A DNA stretch of 64,000 nucleotides. Source: Schistocephalus solidus. Lineage: Eukaryota; Platyhelminthes; Cestoda; Diphyllobothriidea; Diphyllobothriidae. The stretch spans positions 1-64,000 of the forward strand of contig WEDG01004138.1 in NCBI GenBank assembly GCA_017591395.1, in the 5' to 3' direction. Shown here piece by piece: positions 1-57,933 of the stretch. The notes below the pieces were generated by a model, which saw nothing but the letters and a program-made list of their open reading frames with translations, was not told the origin of the DNA and made no database searches. Made by a program: the position numbers and the translations under genes. Position 1 is the stretch's first letter. Every line of letters starts with the position of its first letter.

Positions 1-1387
1 GGACAAACCTCTACGATAACTTTTGATTTTTGAAGGTGTAGATGAAGGCTTCTTGTTTGCTAATGAGGGTGAAACCCGACGTTCCATTGGGGTTTTATCC
101 CTACAGATAAACAACCTGTTTTTCAAATATTGAGCTGAGTGCTCATGCCTAGAGAAAATAAGGTCAACTTCAATCGCTGAAAAACGTTTGACCAGAATAG
201 GAGGGTTTTTACTACGGGAAGATAACCTTTTTAGCTTCAGCGACTTTTAAAGTTAAAGCCGCACGAGTAAAGGAAATGAAATGCAACGTCCAAGGGGGAT
301 TTTACTCTTGGGAACGTTTTTTAAAAGAAAATTGAAACTTCTCTTATGTCGGTCAAGTGACTCAGTACTGACCATGTTTATAAAAGGCTCTAGTTTTTAC
401 GCATTGTTGAGAAGTGAGTGAAGACAACTTTCCCTCAAAAATGGTACCAAGGATCGTGAAGAGAGAACCATATTTAGACATAAAAATATTAAAGTTTTCC
501 AGGGCGTCAAGGTCTAATTTCTTCATGCTTAAGGTGGGTTGTTCTAGTGGAAGTTTTACGCGAAGAGGATGTTTGCGTCTAAAGTACTGACTAGGGTTTC
601 ATATTGGTTTTTAAAATATAAGTACTTTTCAAATCAATAATACGAAGGAAAAATTGTTACTAGTAACGTTTTGCGGAATAAAAAGAATTAATATTTTAAG
701 CAAGTCACTGCAAGCAAATATCTGCTAGTAACGAGTTTAAACTGAAAATAGAATTAGCGAAGAGGCTATGCAGGATGAAAAATTATATCAACTGGTATAC
801 CAGTTACTACAAATTATTCTTCGCTGGAATAAGGTAAACTAACAAATTTTCAACTTTATTTCTAGAATAAGCCTTTAGATTCCGTCGTTTTTGACGTAAA
901 TCTGCGAGAACTTTTAATGAGGCTATGTAGGGTGAAAAAGTTTAAAAACTCTATATTTCTCCCTTTGCAATTGCAATAACTGCAGGTATGTGCAGCTGAG
1001 GATGAGGTAGAAATACAATTAATTGTCAATAATTAAGCTAATATTTTCTACAGGAAACGTAGAAATCAGTTGAAAATTTGAGAATTAACTTATCTTCAAA
1101 TTTGAACCAACCGCCTTCGACCAACCGCCTTCGACATAGCAGGACAAGTTCTGTCTACATTATTAAATATTTGTACATTTTATCTGCACACATTGTCATA
1201 ACTTTATTTCGTTACTACTGTTTATTTAGACACTGCCTTGCCGGTGTTAACAAAATATAAATTCTAAATTAATAAATTAATAAATTAAGTAATATAATAT
1301 TTAGCGTAGTTCGAGTATCCAAACTAGGGTAATCGTTATTTATAAAAAAAGGAAGACTTGTTGGTCGCTAGGAAGTAAACTGTAGAG
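1..1387. other. AT-rich stretch with no recognisable gene
   Basis: No reading frame here has a recognisable domain. About 140-290 resembles 2240-2365 in the same orientation (roughly three quarters identical by eye), so part of it is an old dispersed repeat. A short motif, GAGGCTATG followed by a GGGTGAAAAA-like run, occurs near 763 and again near 919. The end is rich in TAA/TTAA. Confidence 0.5.
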
Positions 1388-2209
1388 CTAAGCTAAGTTG
1401 TTACTGCTAACTAAATTTGGATTATTGAAGAAAAAAATATTTGGTTGGTATCCATTGAGAGGAAGGCTATTTTCTGTAATAGCGAAATAAGCAGTCCTTT
1501 TAATAGGATTTTGAGGAATATTGGAATAATATGGGGATGAAAATGGAACAAATTGTTTTGGAAAACTGTTACTGTAAGGGGTAGAGTGAATGAATTGGGA
1601 AGCCTGGGAAGTTTTTTGGTCGAGATAATTGCTAAGGAAATTTAGGGTATGTATGTATGGTAGATGCTGGAGGGTAAGGAAGTTTCCCATCTTTGAATGA
1701 CCTTTTTCTTTTTGGAATTTAAGTTAGGAACATACGTAGACTTGCCCAGGTTGTTGATAAAGTTTAGTAGATTGAACAGAAGAGACCGGAGTGGATAGCG
1801 TGGAATGGGAACGAGACGGACTTGACTTAGTTTTTTGGACTAAGTCAACAGTAGGAATACACGGAAAACTACTTTGAAACAGAGAAGTAGTCGGTCTTGG
1901 TACTTTAGACGGAGTTACTGACATTAAAGGCAGGCTTACAACATGGCTGATAGCTTACGCGTTTGAAATTCCTATTTGCGCGGAAGAAGGCGTTAATGGA
2001 TTCATTGAAAGAGAAGCGTGAGGTGAAGTTAAGGAGGTTTTTGAACCGGGTACTATAGGAAATTGATGAACCGTCTCGTTATGGTTTGCATAGCCATGAC
2101 CAGACTTATGGATAATGGATTGAGAGGCTGATGACCTATGCGAAAAGGGGAGACGCATTCCTTCGCTCCATCGGTGTAAGATCCCGATAAAGGAAACATT
2201 ATGCAACTT
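1388..2209 (-). CDS. Possible multi-exon coding stretch, Ser/Pro-rich, unknown protein
   Basis: On the minus strand one frame stays open from about 2209 to a TAG at 1388, broken only by two TAA codons at 1955-1957 and 1724-1726. Both stops lie inside short GT..AG segments: GTAAGC starting one base before the first stop, and GTATGT starting a few bases before the second with an AAAG end near 1691. They could therefore be micro-introns like those in the KDM5 gene of this window. The frame is preserved if the second intron is 45 nt; for the first, the nearest AG would shift the frame and a 63-nt intron would keep it. The peptide is rich in Ser, Pro, Thr and Asn, with no domain I recognise. A TCTAG acceptor-like site precedes the first codons. 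It could equally be a chance frame or a decayed gene. Confidence 0.25.
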
Positions 2210-2349
2210 CTAGATAATGATAAATGTGACCTTGTTGTGCAAAGATGGAGTCCACCTTGATTGGTGAAAAAAAGGGTGACTAATATAGATGGATTTTTGC
2301 TACGTGAGGATAGGCTTTTGGCTTCCGCGATTTTCTAGATGAAAACGCA

Positions 2350-3965
2350 CGAGAAACTGACAGGGTGGTAATTTTCACAGTCCAGTCGTAAACCTCCTTT
2401 ATAGATCAGGGCGATGATTGCACGATTCCATTCCTCCGGAATTTCGCATTCTCTAAAGGACGTTTGAAATATGATGGACAGGGGTTCGCACAGTTCGTTA
2501 GCACGTATTCTTATTGCTTATGCATGAATTCTCTCCAGCCCAGGTGACTTAGAAAGCTTTATACGGAGTAATTAGGTCTTAACTATGGTTGGTGAAAAGC
2601 CTTTATCCGCTGTTGTGGAGGAGGAGGAGGAGGAGGAGGAGGAGGAGGAGTAGGAGGAGGAGAAAGGGAAAGGAGGGGTTAACATTGCTTGAAAAACGGG
2701 CGGAATAGCAGCAAAAGAAGTTGACTCTCGGGTGAAAACGTCTGAAAGAATTTGGAAAGTAGGTTTCCTTTAACCTGGTCGTCGGTCTCCAGTTTTCCTT
2801 CTGTAGACCTAAGGGCAGGAATCATTTGCTGAATTCTCTTTGTACTCCGTATATACCCATATAGCATTTTGGGGTGTTCCTTCGATTTTTGCAGTATGTT
2901 TAGTTCGAACTTCCTTTACAGCTTAGTTGCCTCGCTTTTACCAATTGTGCGTTACTGCTAAAATTCCCGGTTTGTCTGTAACGCCTCCAGAAGCGATTTC
3001 TTTTTAAGAGGCCTTCAAGTTTGAGTTTATCCACTTTGGGTGGTTATTGGTTGTCTTTCTTCTGAGAGGACAGTTGAGGTGAACAATCCTTTTCAATAAC
3101 GAGCTCAAAGTTGTACAATCTTTTTTGGTTCCACCATGTAATTTGGTTTCCCAGGATATCTCTGACCTTTGTCTTCTCATAAGTGAGAAGTTCCCGTTCC
3201 AAATGTCTCTTTCCCCCAGTCGGGCAAATTTGGTTTAAAAACAGTGTGTACTCGAATAACAGCGTAGTGTGATCGCTTGACCCTAATGGCGGTCGATCCT
3301 GTAGGTCTAGCAAATTCTCCTCATCTCGGGTAAAAAAAAGATTAAGACTGTTGTCCTTCTCTCAGTCGCGTTTCAGTGGAAACTTTTTGACATAAAAGTT
3401 TGTCTGCTGCTCATTTTAGTACTTTGAAGTTGAAGTTATTTGACATTCCCTGCGCAGTCGGCGTTTTCCATTCAATATCAGGAGCGTTAAAATCCCCAAC
3501 GATGAAGACATCTTTCTTCTCGCTGGCTTTGTAAAGTTCCGTAATGCAAATGATATTCCGGTCGGAAGTCTAATAAGGCAAACTGTACGCAGCCGATACT
3601 GTCAGTGTTTTGGAATACTCAGCAGATCTAGCAGATAATGCTTAATAATTCCACATCCTGTGCTCTAATATGCTCATAAGCCATAGCGGTCAGCTTGCGA
3701 GTGACATAAACTATGACTTCTCCTTCTCCTCATCGACTTGGTCTATCTTTCCTGAAATTTTTATATACTATAAGTGATATTTCATAATCATTAATGTCTG
3801 CAGAATACCACGTTTTTAGTGATTGCCATAATGTCTGGTTTGATTTCATCAAGTTCGTTTCGAAGTTTTTCTAGCTTGTTAAACAAGCTTTGTAAACTTG
3901 CGGAGAGAACCTTCATTGGTCGTTTCATTAGGGAGACTCAGCCCTCATTGTTTTAGGTTATGGCC
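2350..3965 (-). mobile_element. Decayed CR1/jockey-like LINE: endonuclease and start of RT
   Basis: Read on the minus strand, the order is that of a non-LTR retrotransposon ORF2. First comes an APE endonuclease start (SLQSLFNKLEKLRNELDEI near 3900, then an IVYVTRKL segment). Next is a VGDFNAPDIEW motif near 3480-3510, then PPLGSSDH near 3270-3290 (the Asp-His end of the endonuclease). A linker with an FWNYVRS-type segment follows (GYIRSTKRIQQMIPALR near 2850), and finally the first RT block, IFQTSFRECEIPEEWNRAI, near 2400-2470. Several frameshifts and stops make it inactive. The RT palm and 3' end are missing to the left. It is a different family from the zinc-finger LINE next to it. Confidence 0.65.
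2616..2662. repeat. (GGA)n microsatellite
   Basis: About fifteen GGA/GAG triplets with one interruption (TAG near 2651). It lies inside the decayed minus-strand LINE. Confidence 0.9.
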
Positions 3966-4789
3966 ACAGGAAGGACACCTTGTTTTGGACTCTTTTACCG
4001 TCTTTGTTTTTCAGCCCATTTTCCCCTCTGCCTATTCTCTCCCAGAATTTTGTTTTAAGTTCCCTCATTTACAGCTATTCCCTCGGCTCGTAGTCCAGCT
4101 GAAAGATCACTTGTCTAAGCGATCTCCGTAACGTTATTTTCATATTAACAGAATTGCTGTCTGGCTTTCGTTTTCTAAAATAATTGTCAGAGGCCTTGAG
4201 ATGTTTTCGGGTCGTGGCTCGAGTTTGCTTTCCCTATTCGGAAAGTTTTTTGTATGTTGAAACTTTTCGGTCCTTCAGAACAGCATTGGCATATAAATGA
4301 AGAAGATTTAGATCGTGTGTCACTCATTCCTTCAGAATGCATGACGTGGATTCTGGGACATCCCGTATTACGATATTTCGCTTACAATGTATGGGCGAGC
4401 TCCTGATTTCTCTGCCTACGCTAGGGCGGTAGATAAAGAGATGGCATATCTCCTAGATACTTGTACTACAACATGAGTGTGATTTTCGTCCGACTTTGGG
4501 GTTCTGGAAGTTACACTTTTGTATAAAATACTGCCTTTTTCTTCTAAAACTCGTTCCTTGGGAGTAGTTGCTTTTGAGTCATGAATCCTTTAATAATGAT
4601 ACATTTATTTATATCAGTTTCGTTTTTATTTTCTACTGGTGCGTCGTGCTTTACTTAATGACGCACTATGCAGCTGTTTGCTGGCCATGACGAAGATTAT
4701 ATTACGGACATTCCGATTGTCATCCATTTTTACTTTTGAGAGGTTGTTTAGGACAGTTATAATGGCTATTTATGTGCATCCACATCGAG
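3966..4789. other. Stretch between two LINE remnants, nothing recognised
   Basis: No convincing coding sequence. It may be the 5' part of the decayed LINE at 2350-3965 or flanking unique DNA. Confidence 0.4.
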
Positions 4790-7700
4790 CTTCCTAGATA
4801 AGCGAATGTCTCCACGTTTATGAGTTGAGCACCGGTGGCACTGATTCGGGGAGCATTGTATTCCACAATGGGTGGCGGCTGGTGCGTGACAACCGTTTTG
4901 GCTGTACTGATTGTTAATCCAAAATCGGCGCAGCCTTCGGTGAAGAGGTCCATGCTCCTTTGCATGTCCTCCTCCGTCACGGTGTTAAGGGCGCAGTCGT
5001 CCGCGAAGAGCAAGTCATGGACTGTAGTCGTAGACACGCACGTTGGAGCCTGCACACGCCGACTGTTGAGAAGGTGCCCGTCAGTTCTGTAGGCGATGCG
5101 GATAGCAGGATGCTCATAATGGTAGGCGTCCATCAGCATAGCTGAGAAAATGAGACTACAGAGGGTGGGGGCCAGTACGCAGCCCTGTTTTACTCCGTTG
5201 CTCACTGCGAATGACTCGGATACCGTCCCGTTGTTAGTGAAGCGCGCCGTCATCCCATCATGAAGCTGACGCACCATGTGCGTGAACCGCTCAGGACAAC
5301 CAAATTTCTGCATGACTTTCCACAGTCCGTCACGATTCACCGTGTCAAAGGCTTTCGTTAGATCCACGAAGTTAGTGTATAGGTGAGTTCGCATCTCCTG
5401 ACACTTCTCTTGTAGCTGGCGAGCGGCAAAGATCATATCGGTTGTTACGCGGTGTCGGCGGTAGCCACATTGGCTTTCCGGGAGCAGGCCCTGCTCTAGA
5501 TGACCGTTAAGACGATTGATAAGGATACGGGTGAAGATCTTCCCGGTGATGTTTAAAGGCAGCTAAACGCGCTACACAGGTCTTATTTGCGCTCAGACTT
5601 CGATGTGTGCAGATTGATAAGGAACTGTTCCGAAAAACCTACGGGGTATTTGTTCGACTTCACTAGGAATATGCCATCCAGGCCTGTCGTCCGTGGTTTA
5701 AGAAGGATTATCTACAGCTGGAACGAGTGCAGGCGAGGGCTACGAAGATGGTCAAGAATCTAAGTCATCTGCCTTACGAAGCCAGACTGGTTGAATTTGA
5801 TTTTTTTTCCTCTAAATTACAGGCAACTACGCGGAGACCTCATCCAAACCTACCGGATTGTCAGAGGCCGCGATTGTGCCTTAGAATTTGCTGACTTCTT
5901 CGAATTGGCTGGGACGGAACATCTGCAGGGTCATCCCTTTAAACTGCAGAGGAAGTTTGTCCACACGGAAGTCCGTCGGAAGGCTTTTTCGCAGAGGGTC
6001 GTTGGAGCAAGGAACGGACTCCCTGATGAGGTGGTCCTTTCAGAAACTGTTGACACATTTAAATTCAAACCAGATACTCATTTTCTGAGAAACTATTGTC
6101 AATTTAATGAAGATTGTGTAAACAGTGGCAGGTTGCGCCTGGCCCACACATATCGATGACCCTACATTTTCATTTGTCAGATATATCACTGTAAACGTTT
6201 GTACGATTGACATTTTTGCATGTGAATAGGGAGCTCAAGAGCGAAAGCCTACTTCCCTCAATAAAAGTGACTTATAAAGTGACTTAAAGTGACTTATGTT
6301 GAGCAACGAGATGCCTCTGTGATGATCACAGAGTTGCCGGTTCCCCTTCCGTTTGTAGAGTTCGACGATGGTCGCATCTTTGAAATACTGAGGAACTTGT
6401 CCTTGGCGCCACATCTCCTGGAAGATTGTTGTGAGTTCTGCCATCAGCCGGGGCTCACATGCTTGTAGACCTCCGGTGGGATTGCGTCGGATCCCGGTGC
6501 TTTACCGCTGGAAATCTGCTGCATGGCCCGGATGGTTTCCAGTAGGGAAGGCGGCAGATCCAGGTCATTGTTCGTGTCCACTTGAGGGAGCCGGTCAATG
6601 GCAGCATCGGAGATGGCTGATAAGCAATTAGGGACATTTCTGAAGTGATTGGCCCAGCACTTCAGAATTTGCGATTTTTCTGTCAGCCGTATTGTGCCGT
6701 CAGAGCTGCGCAGCGGTGCGGACCCCTTGATACAGGGGCCGTAGATGGCCTTGATGGCTTTGAAAAAGTTTTCATTTCATTGCGGTCCGCATACCCCTGG
6801 ATTTCCTCAGCCTTTCTGATCATCCAGGCATCCTGCATCTCCCGCAGCCGTTTCTGTACAAGGCGCCGGCATCTGAAAATGGCTGCTTTGGTGGCGTCAG
6901 TCTGAAGGTCCAAGTAGGCTTTGTGTAGTCCATTCTTCTCAGCGAGTAAGTTGCTGATGTTGGCGTCATTGTCGTCAAACCAGTACTGGTGTCGATGGGG
7001 TGCGCGTCCGAGGACATCGAGGGCGGTGGACTGGATGACATTTCGCAGTTGACACCATCGTGTCTACACGGTAGCGTTACCATCTGGAGCATGCAGGTCC
7101 TCCAGTTTCTAGGTAATTTGGTTGCTGAAATCAAAACAGTGAGCAGGCAAATTAAATAAAATAGTATTTAACTTACATGGCTGCCTCTTACTTTGGGGCC
7201 TTCGTCGGGGTTGCAGTCTGAGCCTCATCTGTGAGATGACGAGGCGGTGAACTGTCCAACCATCGGCATCGCAGATCGCCTTAATTACCAGCACGTCCTG
7301 TCGATCTCGCCTCCGGACGAGAACATAGTCCAGCAGATGCCAGCGCCGCGACCGAAGGTGCATTCACGTGGCCTTCTCCCGCGTCGGAAGGCGGAAGAAG
7401 GTGTTAGTTAGCAGGAGACGGAGTTCCGCACACGTGCGCAGAAGAAGGAGGCCATTATCGTTACAGCTACCGTGACCGTGGGGACCCAGCACTCCCAGCC
7501 AGGCAGCGTGGTCCGTCACGAAGCGGGCAGTGAAGTCACAAAGGACAATTAAATTGTCCTCTTTCGGCACAGTCGCCAGCAAGGCGTGCAGGTCCTCGTA
7601 TAATTTTTCCTTCGCTACATCAGAGCTCGTCATTGGGGGAGTGTAGGCGCTGATGATGATGGCGAAACTGGTCTCCCCGAAGAGGCAGGCAGAGGTTCAT

Positions 7701-8590
7701 CAGGCGATCATTGATACCCTGCGGCAGACAGGGCAGACCTCCCACGATGTCGTTCCGGATGGCATAGGCAACACCAGCGTTGCGTCGCTCTGCCTTTGGC
7801 CAGCCGCTCAAGAAGAAGTTGTAGCCGGCACCCACCTCCTCCAGCTGACCCTGCTCAGAAAATCGAGTCTCGCTGAGAGCAGCAATGTCCACTGTGTAGC
7901 GCGCCAGTTCCCGAGTGACTAGCGCCGTCCTTCGTTCCGGCCGGTAGCTCCTAGGATTATCTAAAAGGAACGAACATTCCAGGCTGCTAGTGTGAGTGGA
8001 CTTACCGAGCATCCTGGAGGGTATTGCGAGGGTGATGGGGACGGGGGGTATTGTTGTTTGTTTGATTTTTACGACCGCGTATTTTGCGATCTGCGAGCCG
8101 CGGCCGGCTGCAGAACACGTGATACGCAGCATTTGTTTAGGGTTCCTTTTCTAGTCCCCTTCCTCCGCGATAAAGCAAGCAGTGCTGTCCCTAAATAGGG
8201 TTGCTTGGACATCCCAGATGGCTGCCGAACGGTTACGGTTTTGTTTTTAGTGGGAGTACGACCCGTGTTAGCCTGGGCCGCCTGCGGGGTTGCTGTCGCC
8301 CCCGCCGTAGGACATTTTGAGAGGGGGGAGGTGGGACGTTCGGGAGTCAGACATTCCGGGTGTGGAGGCACAAACAACACCGGAGACCCTCACCTGGTTT
8401 AGTCCGCTGGTCGTGACGCTTGCGCGGGGTGTGGCCGCTGGGAAGAACCCAACTTCGAGGATTTACAGGTGAGAGTTTGGTACCAGTTAGAGGCGGCCAC
8501 AGGAGCATTCACCACCTGTACGAGACAAATGGAACGACCAAATGCTATCTGTGTGGTGCTTCCCCTAACTAGTACCCCTTCACCCCTGTC
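4790..8590 (-). mobile_element. Zinc-finger-type LINE, copy 1 (3'-truncated, interrupted)
   Basis: A minus-strand copy of the same family as the long element at 18645-23809. From the right: the 5' leader with the CTAGTACCCC end near 8570; the APE endonuclease in several frames (8130-7110, with [14 protein letters not shown] and a DFTARF segment in place of GDFNA); the linker; and the RT (6913 to 4790) with FVDLTKAFDTVNRDG, NGVKQGCVLAPTL and the catalytic LLFADDCALN intact. At least four frameshifts break the ORF. A + strand LINE fragment interrupts it between about 5558 and 6290. It stops after the AYLGSS codons at about 4790, so the end of the RT domain, the zinc fingers and the 3' UTR are absent. 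That is the reverse of the usual 5' truncation of LINEs. Confidence 0.85.
5600..6235 (+). mobile_element. 5'-truncated CR1-like LINE inserted in LINE copy 1
   Basis: Encodes the C-terminal end of a non-LTR reverse transcriptase. Near 5690-5790 (other frame) is AIQACRPWFKKDYLQLERVQ, followed by RATKMVKNLSHLPYEARL. From 5791 come RQLRGDLIQTYRIVRGRDC, then a RVVGARNGLPDEVV block and a TVDTFKFKPDTHF tail. These match the ERVQRRATK..LPYEERL and RVV.WN.LP..VV signatures of CR1/jockey-type ORF2 C-termini. One frameshift lies near 5800 and a TAG near 5670. It sits inside the minus-strand zinc-finger LINE, so it is the younger insertion. Short ATGTT sequences on both sides (5547-5551 and 6294-6298) may be the target duplication. 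Confidence 0.75.
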
Positions 8591-8595
8591 AACAT

Positions 8596-8640
8596 ACGGC
8601 CCCGTCCATATGGGGGCTAGAAGGTGATGGACGGGGCCGT
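8596..8640. repeat. Perfect 14-bp inverted repeat at LINE 5' boundary
   Basis: ACGGCCCCGTCCAT at 8596-8609 is the exact reverse complement of 8627-8640, with a 17-nt loop. It lies immediately outside the 5' end of LINE copy 1 and beside the 3' end of the LINE tail at 8798-9025. It is far more GC-rich than its surroundings. Confidence 0.8.
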
Positions 8641-8797
8641 GGCCCCCTGTGTAGTTAAGCCTTCAAAACCTGAATATCGACAATTAAATGAGTAATTAAG
8701 TATAATTCAGTATATATAAGGGAGATAGGCAGAGCCTTTGAAAAACACTTTTTACAGATAGACGCTAGCAAAATAAGCAAATATTACAGTGTTACAG

Positions 8798-9025
8798 TCA
8801 TTTTAGTACATCGATCCTTGCTGTCGACGAAATATGTCCATCAAGTAAAAATTCATCAAGTCTTCTTTTAAACATTTCAACGCTTTCAGCCCGAACAACC
8901 GAAGTTGGCAGTTTGTTCCATTCTTCAATCACCCGTTGGGAAAAGAAATTTGCCCGCACTTCAAGTTTGGCGTGTTTTCTTTTCAGTTTGTATTGGTGAC
9001 CTCGGAGACTTGTCATAGATTAATC
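8798..9025 (-). mobile_element. C-terminal fragment of a CR1-like LINE RT
   Basis: A 72-codon open frame reads LRGHQYKLKRKHAKLEVR, then FFSQRVIEEWNKLPTSVV and a MFKRRLDEFL tail. This is the F.QRVI..WN.LP..VV...S...FK..LD signature that ends many CR1-like LINE proteins. The upstream RT is absent, so this is a 5'-truncated insertion; its 3' UTR probably runs left to about 8645. Confidence 0.7.
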
Positions 9026-9419
9026 CATCTAGCTACTCATTTTATTCCTAAATTACTTAAATTAGGATGAAAACTATGCACATTTGTCTGTGTAAAGATT
9101 GCAAGACTATTTGCGCGGGTAATGAAGTCATTATTGCACGATCTTATAATAAGATTTGGTTAAAGTTGGTTATTTTAAGGGTACTCAACGGTTGATCATG
9201 GGCTAAGCTGCATTCTTGCTTTTCATTGAATTGTTTTTGTCACCATTTGAAGGACTGTCGTACATTATCCACTGGTTTTTTTGTTTTTTGTCATACTGAG
9301 GTATTTATATGGCATGATTTGCAGATACCTTTGAGGAAATAGATGTTAAATTAGATCTTTAATGCGATTGCACCATGTACTGAGAGACTGGTTTTGGAAT
9401 ATGCAGAAATATCAGTCAG
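9026..9419. other. AT-rich gap, nothing recognised
   Basis: No coding or repeat signal that I can identify between the LINE tail and the decayed ORF at 9420. Confidence 0.4.
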
Positions 9420-10402
9420 ATGTTGAATTTTTCCCCAGCTTTTAAAGTAAAGATGATAAACAATTGGAATAGACCTACTCAGAGAGTATATTACTCAACG
9501 ACTGAGGATCCTTCTGTCCCGCATACCTCCTCCGTGGTATCCGAAGTATATCCGGGACAGCAAATTCCCAAGCTTAGCCCAGAGGTTTCAATGGGTAGGT
9601 ATTTTGTACGTCAATTATAAGGAGATTCAGATAACCTTGCGGTCGACAAACGTTAACACTGGTTTGGTGGGAACAATTTTTGACAGACTTGCGGGAATTC
9701 TGCCTGAAAACACAACTGTCTCACTCCATGTTGAAGTTATTCTTCAAAATGCTTCGGCCGTTCCACGCGGAGGTCCAAAAGATCCGCGGACGCTTTTGCA
9801 AACACCTGGAACAAGCAATAGCAAGCCCCTTTTCAAGGGGAGCTATGTGCACTTGGGCATTGGGCGTGTTATTTTGGATGAGATAAAAGGTCACCAGTCA
9901 ACCAGTCCCTTTAAATATTTATGGGCAATTTTTCTTCATTCAAATTTTACACACCCATACTGCACAGGGACTTATTATCTGCAATTATAAACTGTCCTGC
10001 AGATTTACTCAATAGTTAAATTCGCAAAGGACAATGTCATAGGTGCTGTTGCCAATGTTTGGTTCTATGGCGAAGAATATGTGTTGTGGCCAACAAAGGA
10101 ATGCGAAAGGGTAGCCCTTCTCGAAACCAACAGAAAGCCCCCACACGGAACCCCACTCTATTAACTGAAGGTAATAAGAGCGGACCTGACTCTAGACAAG
10201 GCAAGAACGTTGGCCCTGAAGGCCACAGTCACTGACAACTTGTCGTTCTCTGAATCAGCCCCGATGGGTAGGGGTTTGAGAACTATGTAAGTTTTCTATT
10301 CAAATCTTTTGTCTTTAGATATCCGCGCCAAATTACCTCTGCTTCTGATGAGGACGACGACATCCCAGATGCCCGAGCGCAATCAGTCAGGCAGCTGGCT
10401 TG
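9420..10402 (+). pseudogene. Decayed transposon-associated protein gene (tentative)
   Basis: Several coding-like pieces follow each other on the + strand in changing frames. An ATG at 9420 opens a 57-codon piece ending near 9593. Then comes a piece with FLTDLREFCLKTQLSHSMLK (9674 on), and in the next frame PKDPRTLLQTPGT and GSYVHLGIGRVI (to about 9887). After a possible intron, VKFAKDNVIGAVANVWFYGE and YVLWPTKECERVALLET (10015-10160) run to an in-frame TAA. LKVIRADLTLDKARTLAL (10165-10290) follows, then a GTAAGT site and a last piece ending DEDDDIPDARAQSVRQLA at 10402. The order 'L.dLr.w....i...l..LL..Lr / PkD.RTLLkTP / Y.hfGi / VV.....W....Y..WP' recalls an uncharacterised protein scattered through many metazoan genomes and associated with DNA transposons. 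I cannot name it. The frame breaks suggest a dead copy. Confidence 0.35.
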
Positions 10403-57089
<46,687 letters not shown>

Positions 57090-57860
57090 GTACTACCTGC
57101 GTGCTTCCCATTTTTAGCGCTTCCCCTATTAGATTTACATGTATCGAGTCGGATTTTCGTATTATGCACGCCTCCCCCCACTTGTGTGGATTGTGAAAAC
57201 GTTTACTTCTACTGCCACTGTAGAATTGACTACGAACAGTTGCTGCCTTCTAGCCTGAAGTTTTCGCTGGTGGTCCCATATGGGCAAACGGTCAACAATC
57301 GTAAAGTGTTGCTCACAAGGACAGGGACGACTGAATGGCCGTTTTTTAACAGAACACATTCGTCTGTAGTGGATCCGGCAACCCAAACAGCTCTTGGTGC
57401 CACTCGTATGTGAGTAAATATTCTCAGCCGCCAGGACGTTGGTCCGGGACTCAGGTCTTTACTAGCCAAATTACCCGCGTTTAAACCTTAGGTCTGCGGT
57501 TGGGGTTGGTCCAGCTGATGACATCAAATTAAATTCATCCTTCTGCGCACGGTGGACATCTCTGACTCCAGGAAAACCCACCTCTCCGACAGATAAGTAA
57601 TAAAGGACTGAGGTAGGATGAGAAACAGATGTGCCGTCTTAAGAAATCGAAACTGAAATTCTGAAGTGTGTTTTCGGTTATACAGGATTACTTAAGTAGA
57701 ATTATATTATTACTTACAGTACAGCATTTTTCTAAGATATTTAAATCACGTAGAGGCATCTGGTTTTTGACGAGCTTCTTTCCGGTTGCCTTCGAAAATG
57801 CACGCTGTTTAAATAGATTGCTAATGCAGTAGGCATTTTTCTCATTGATCGGTTCAACCT
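57090..57860 (+). other. KDM5 intron 17, 5' part
   Basis: No exon recognised. About 57755-57800 (GTTTTTGACGAGCTTCTTTC, GAAAATGCACGCT) resembles an arm of the inverted repeat at 17210-17985. Confidence 0.5.
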
Positions 57861-57862
57861 TA

Positions 57863-57872
57863 TCAATATATG

Positions 57873-57930
<58 letters not shown>
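57863..57930. repeat. (TA)n microsatellite flanking the array
   Basis: Two GTATA interruptions, then an unbroken TA run that ends exactly where the first array unit begins. Confidence 0.95.
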
Positions 57931-57933
<3 letters not shown>

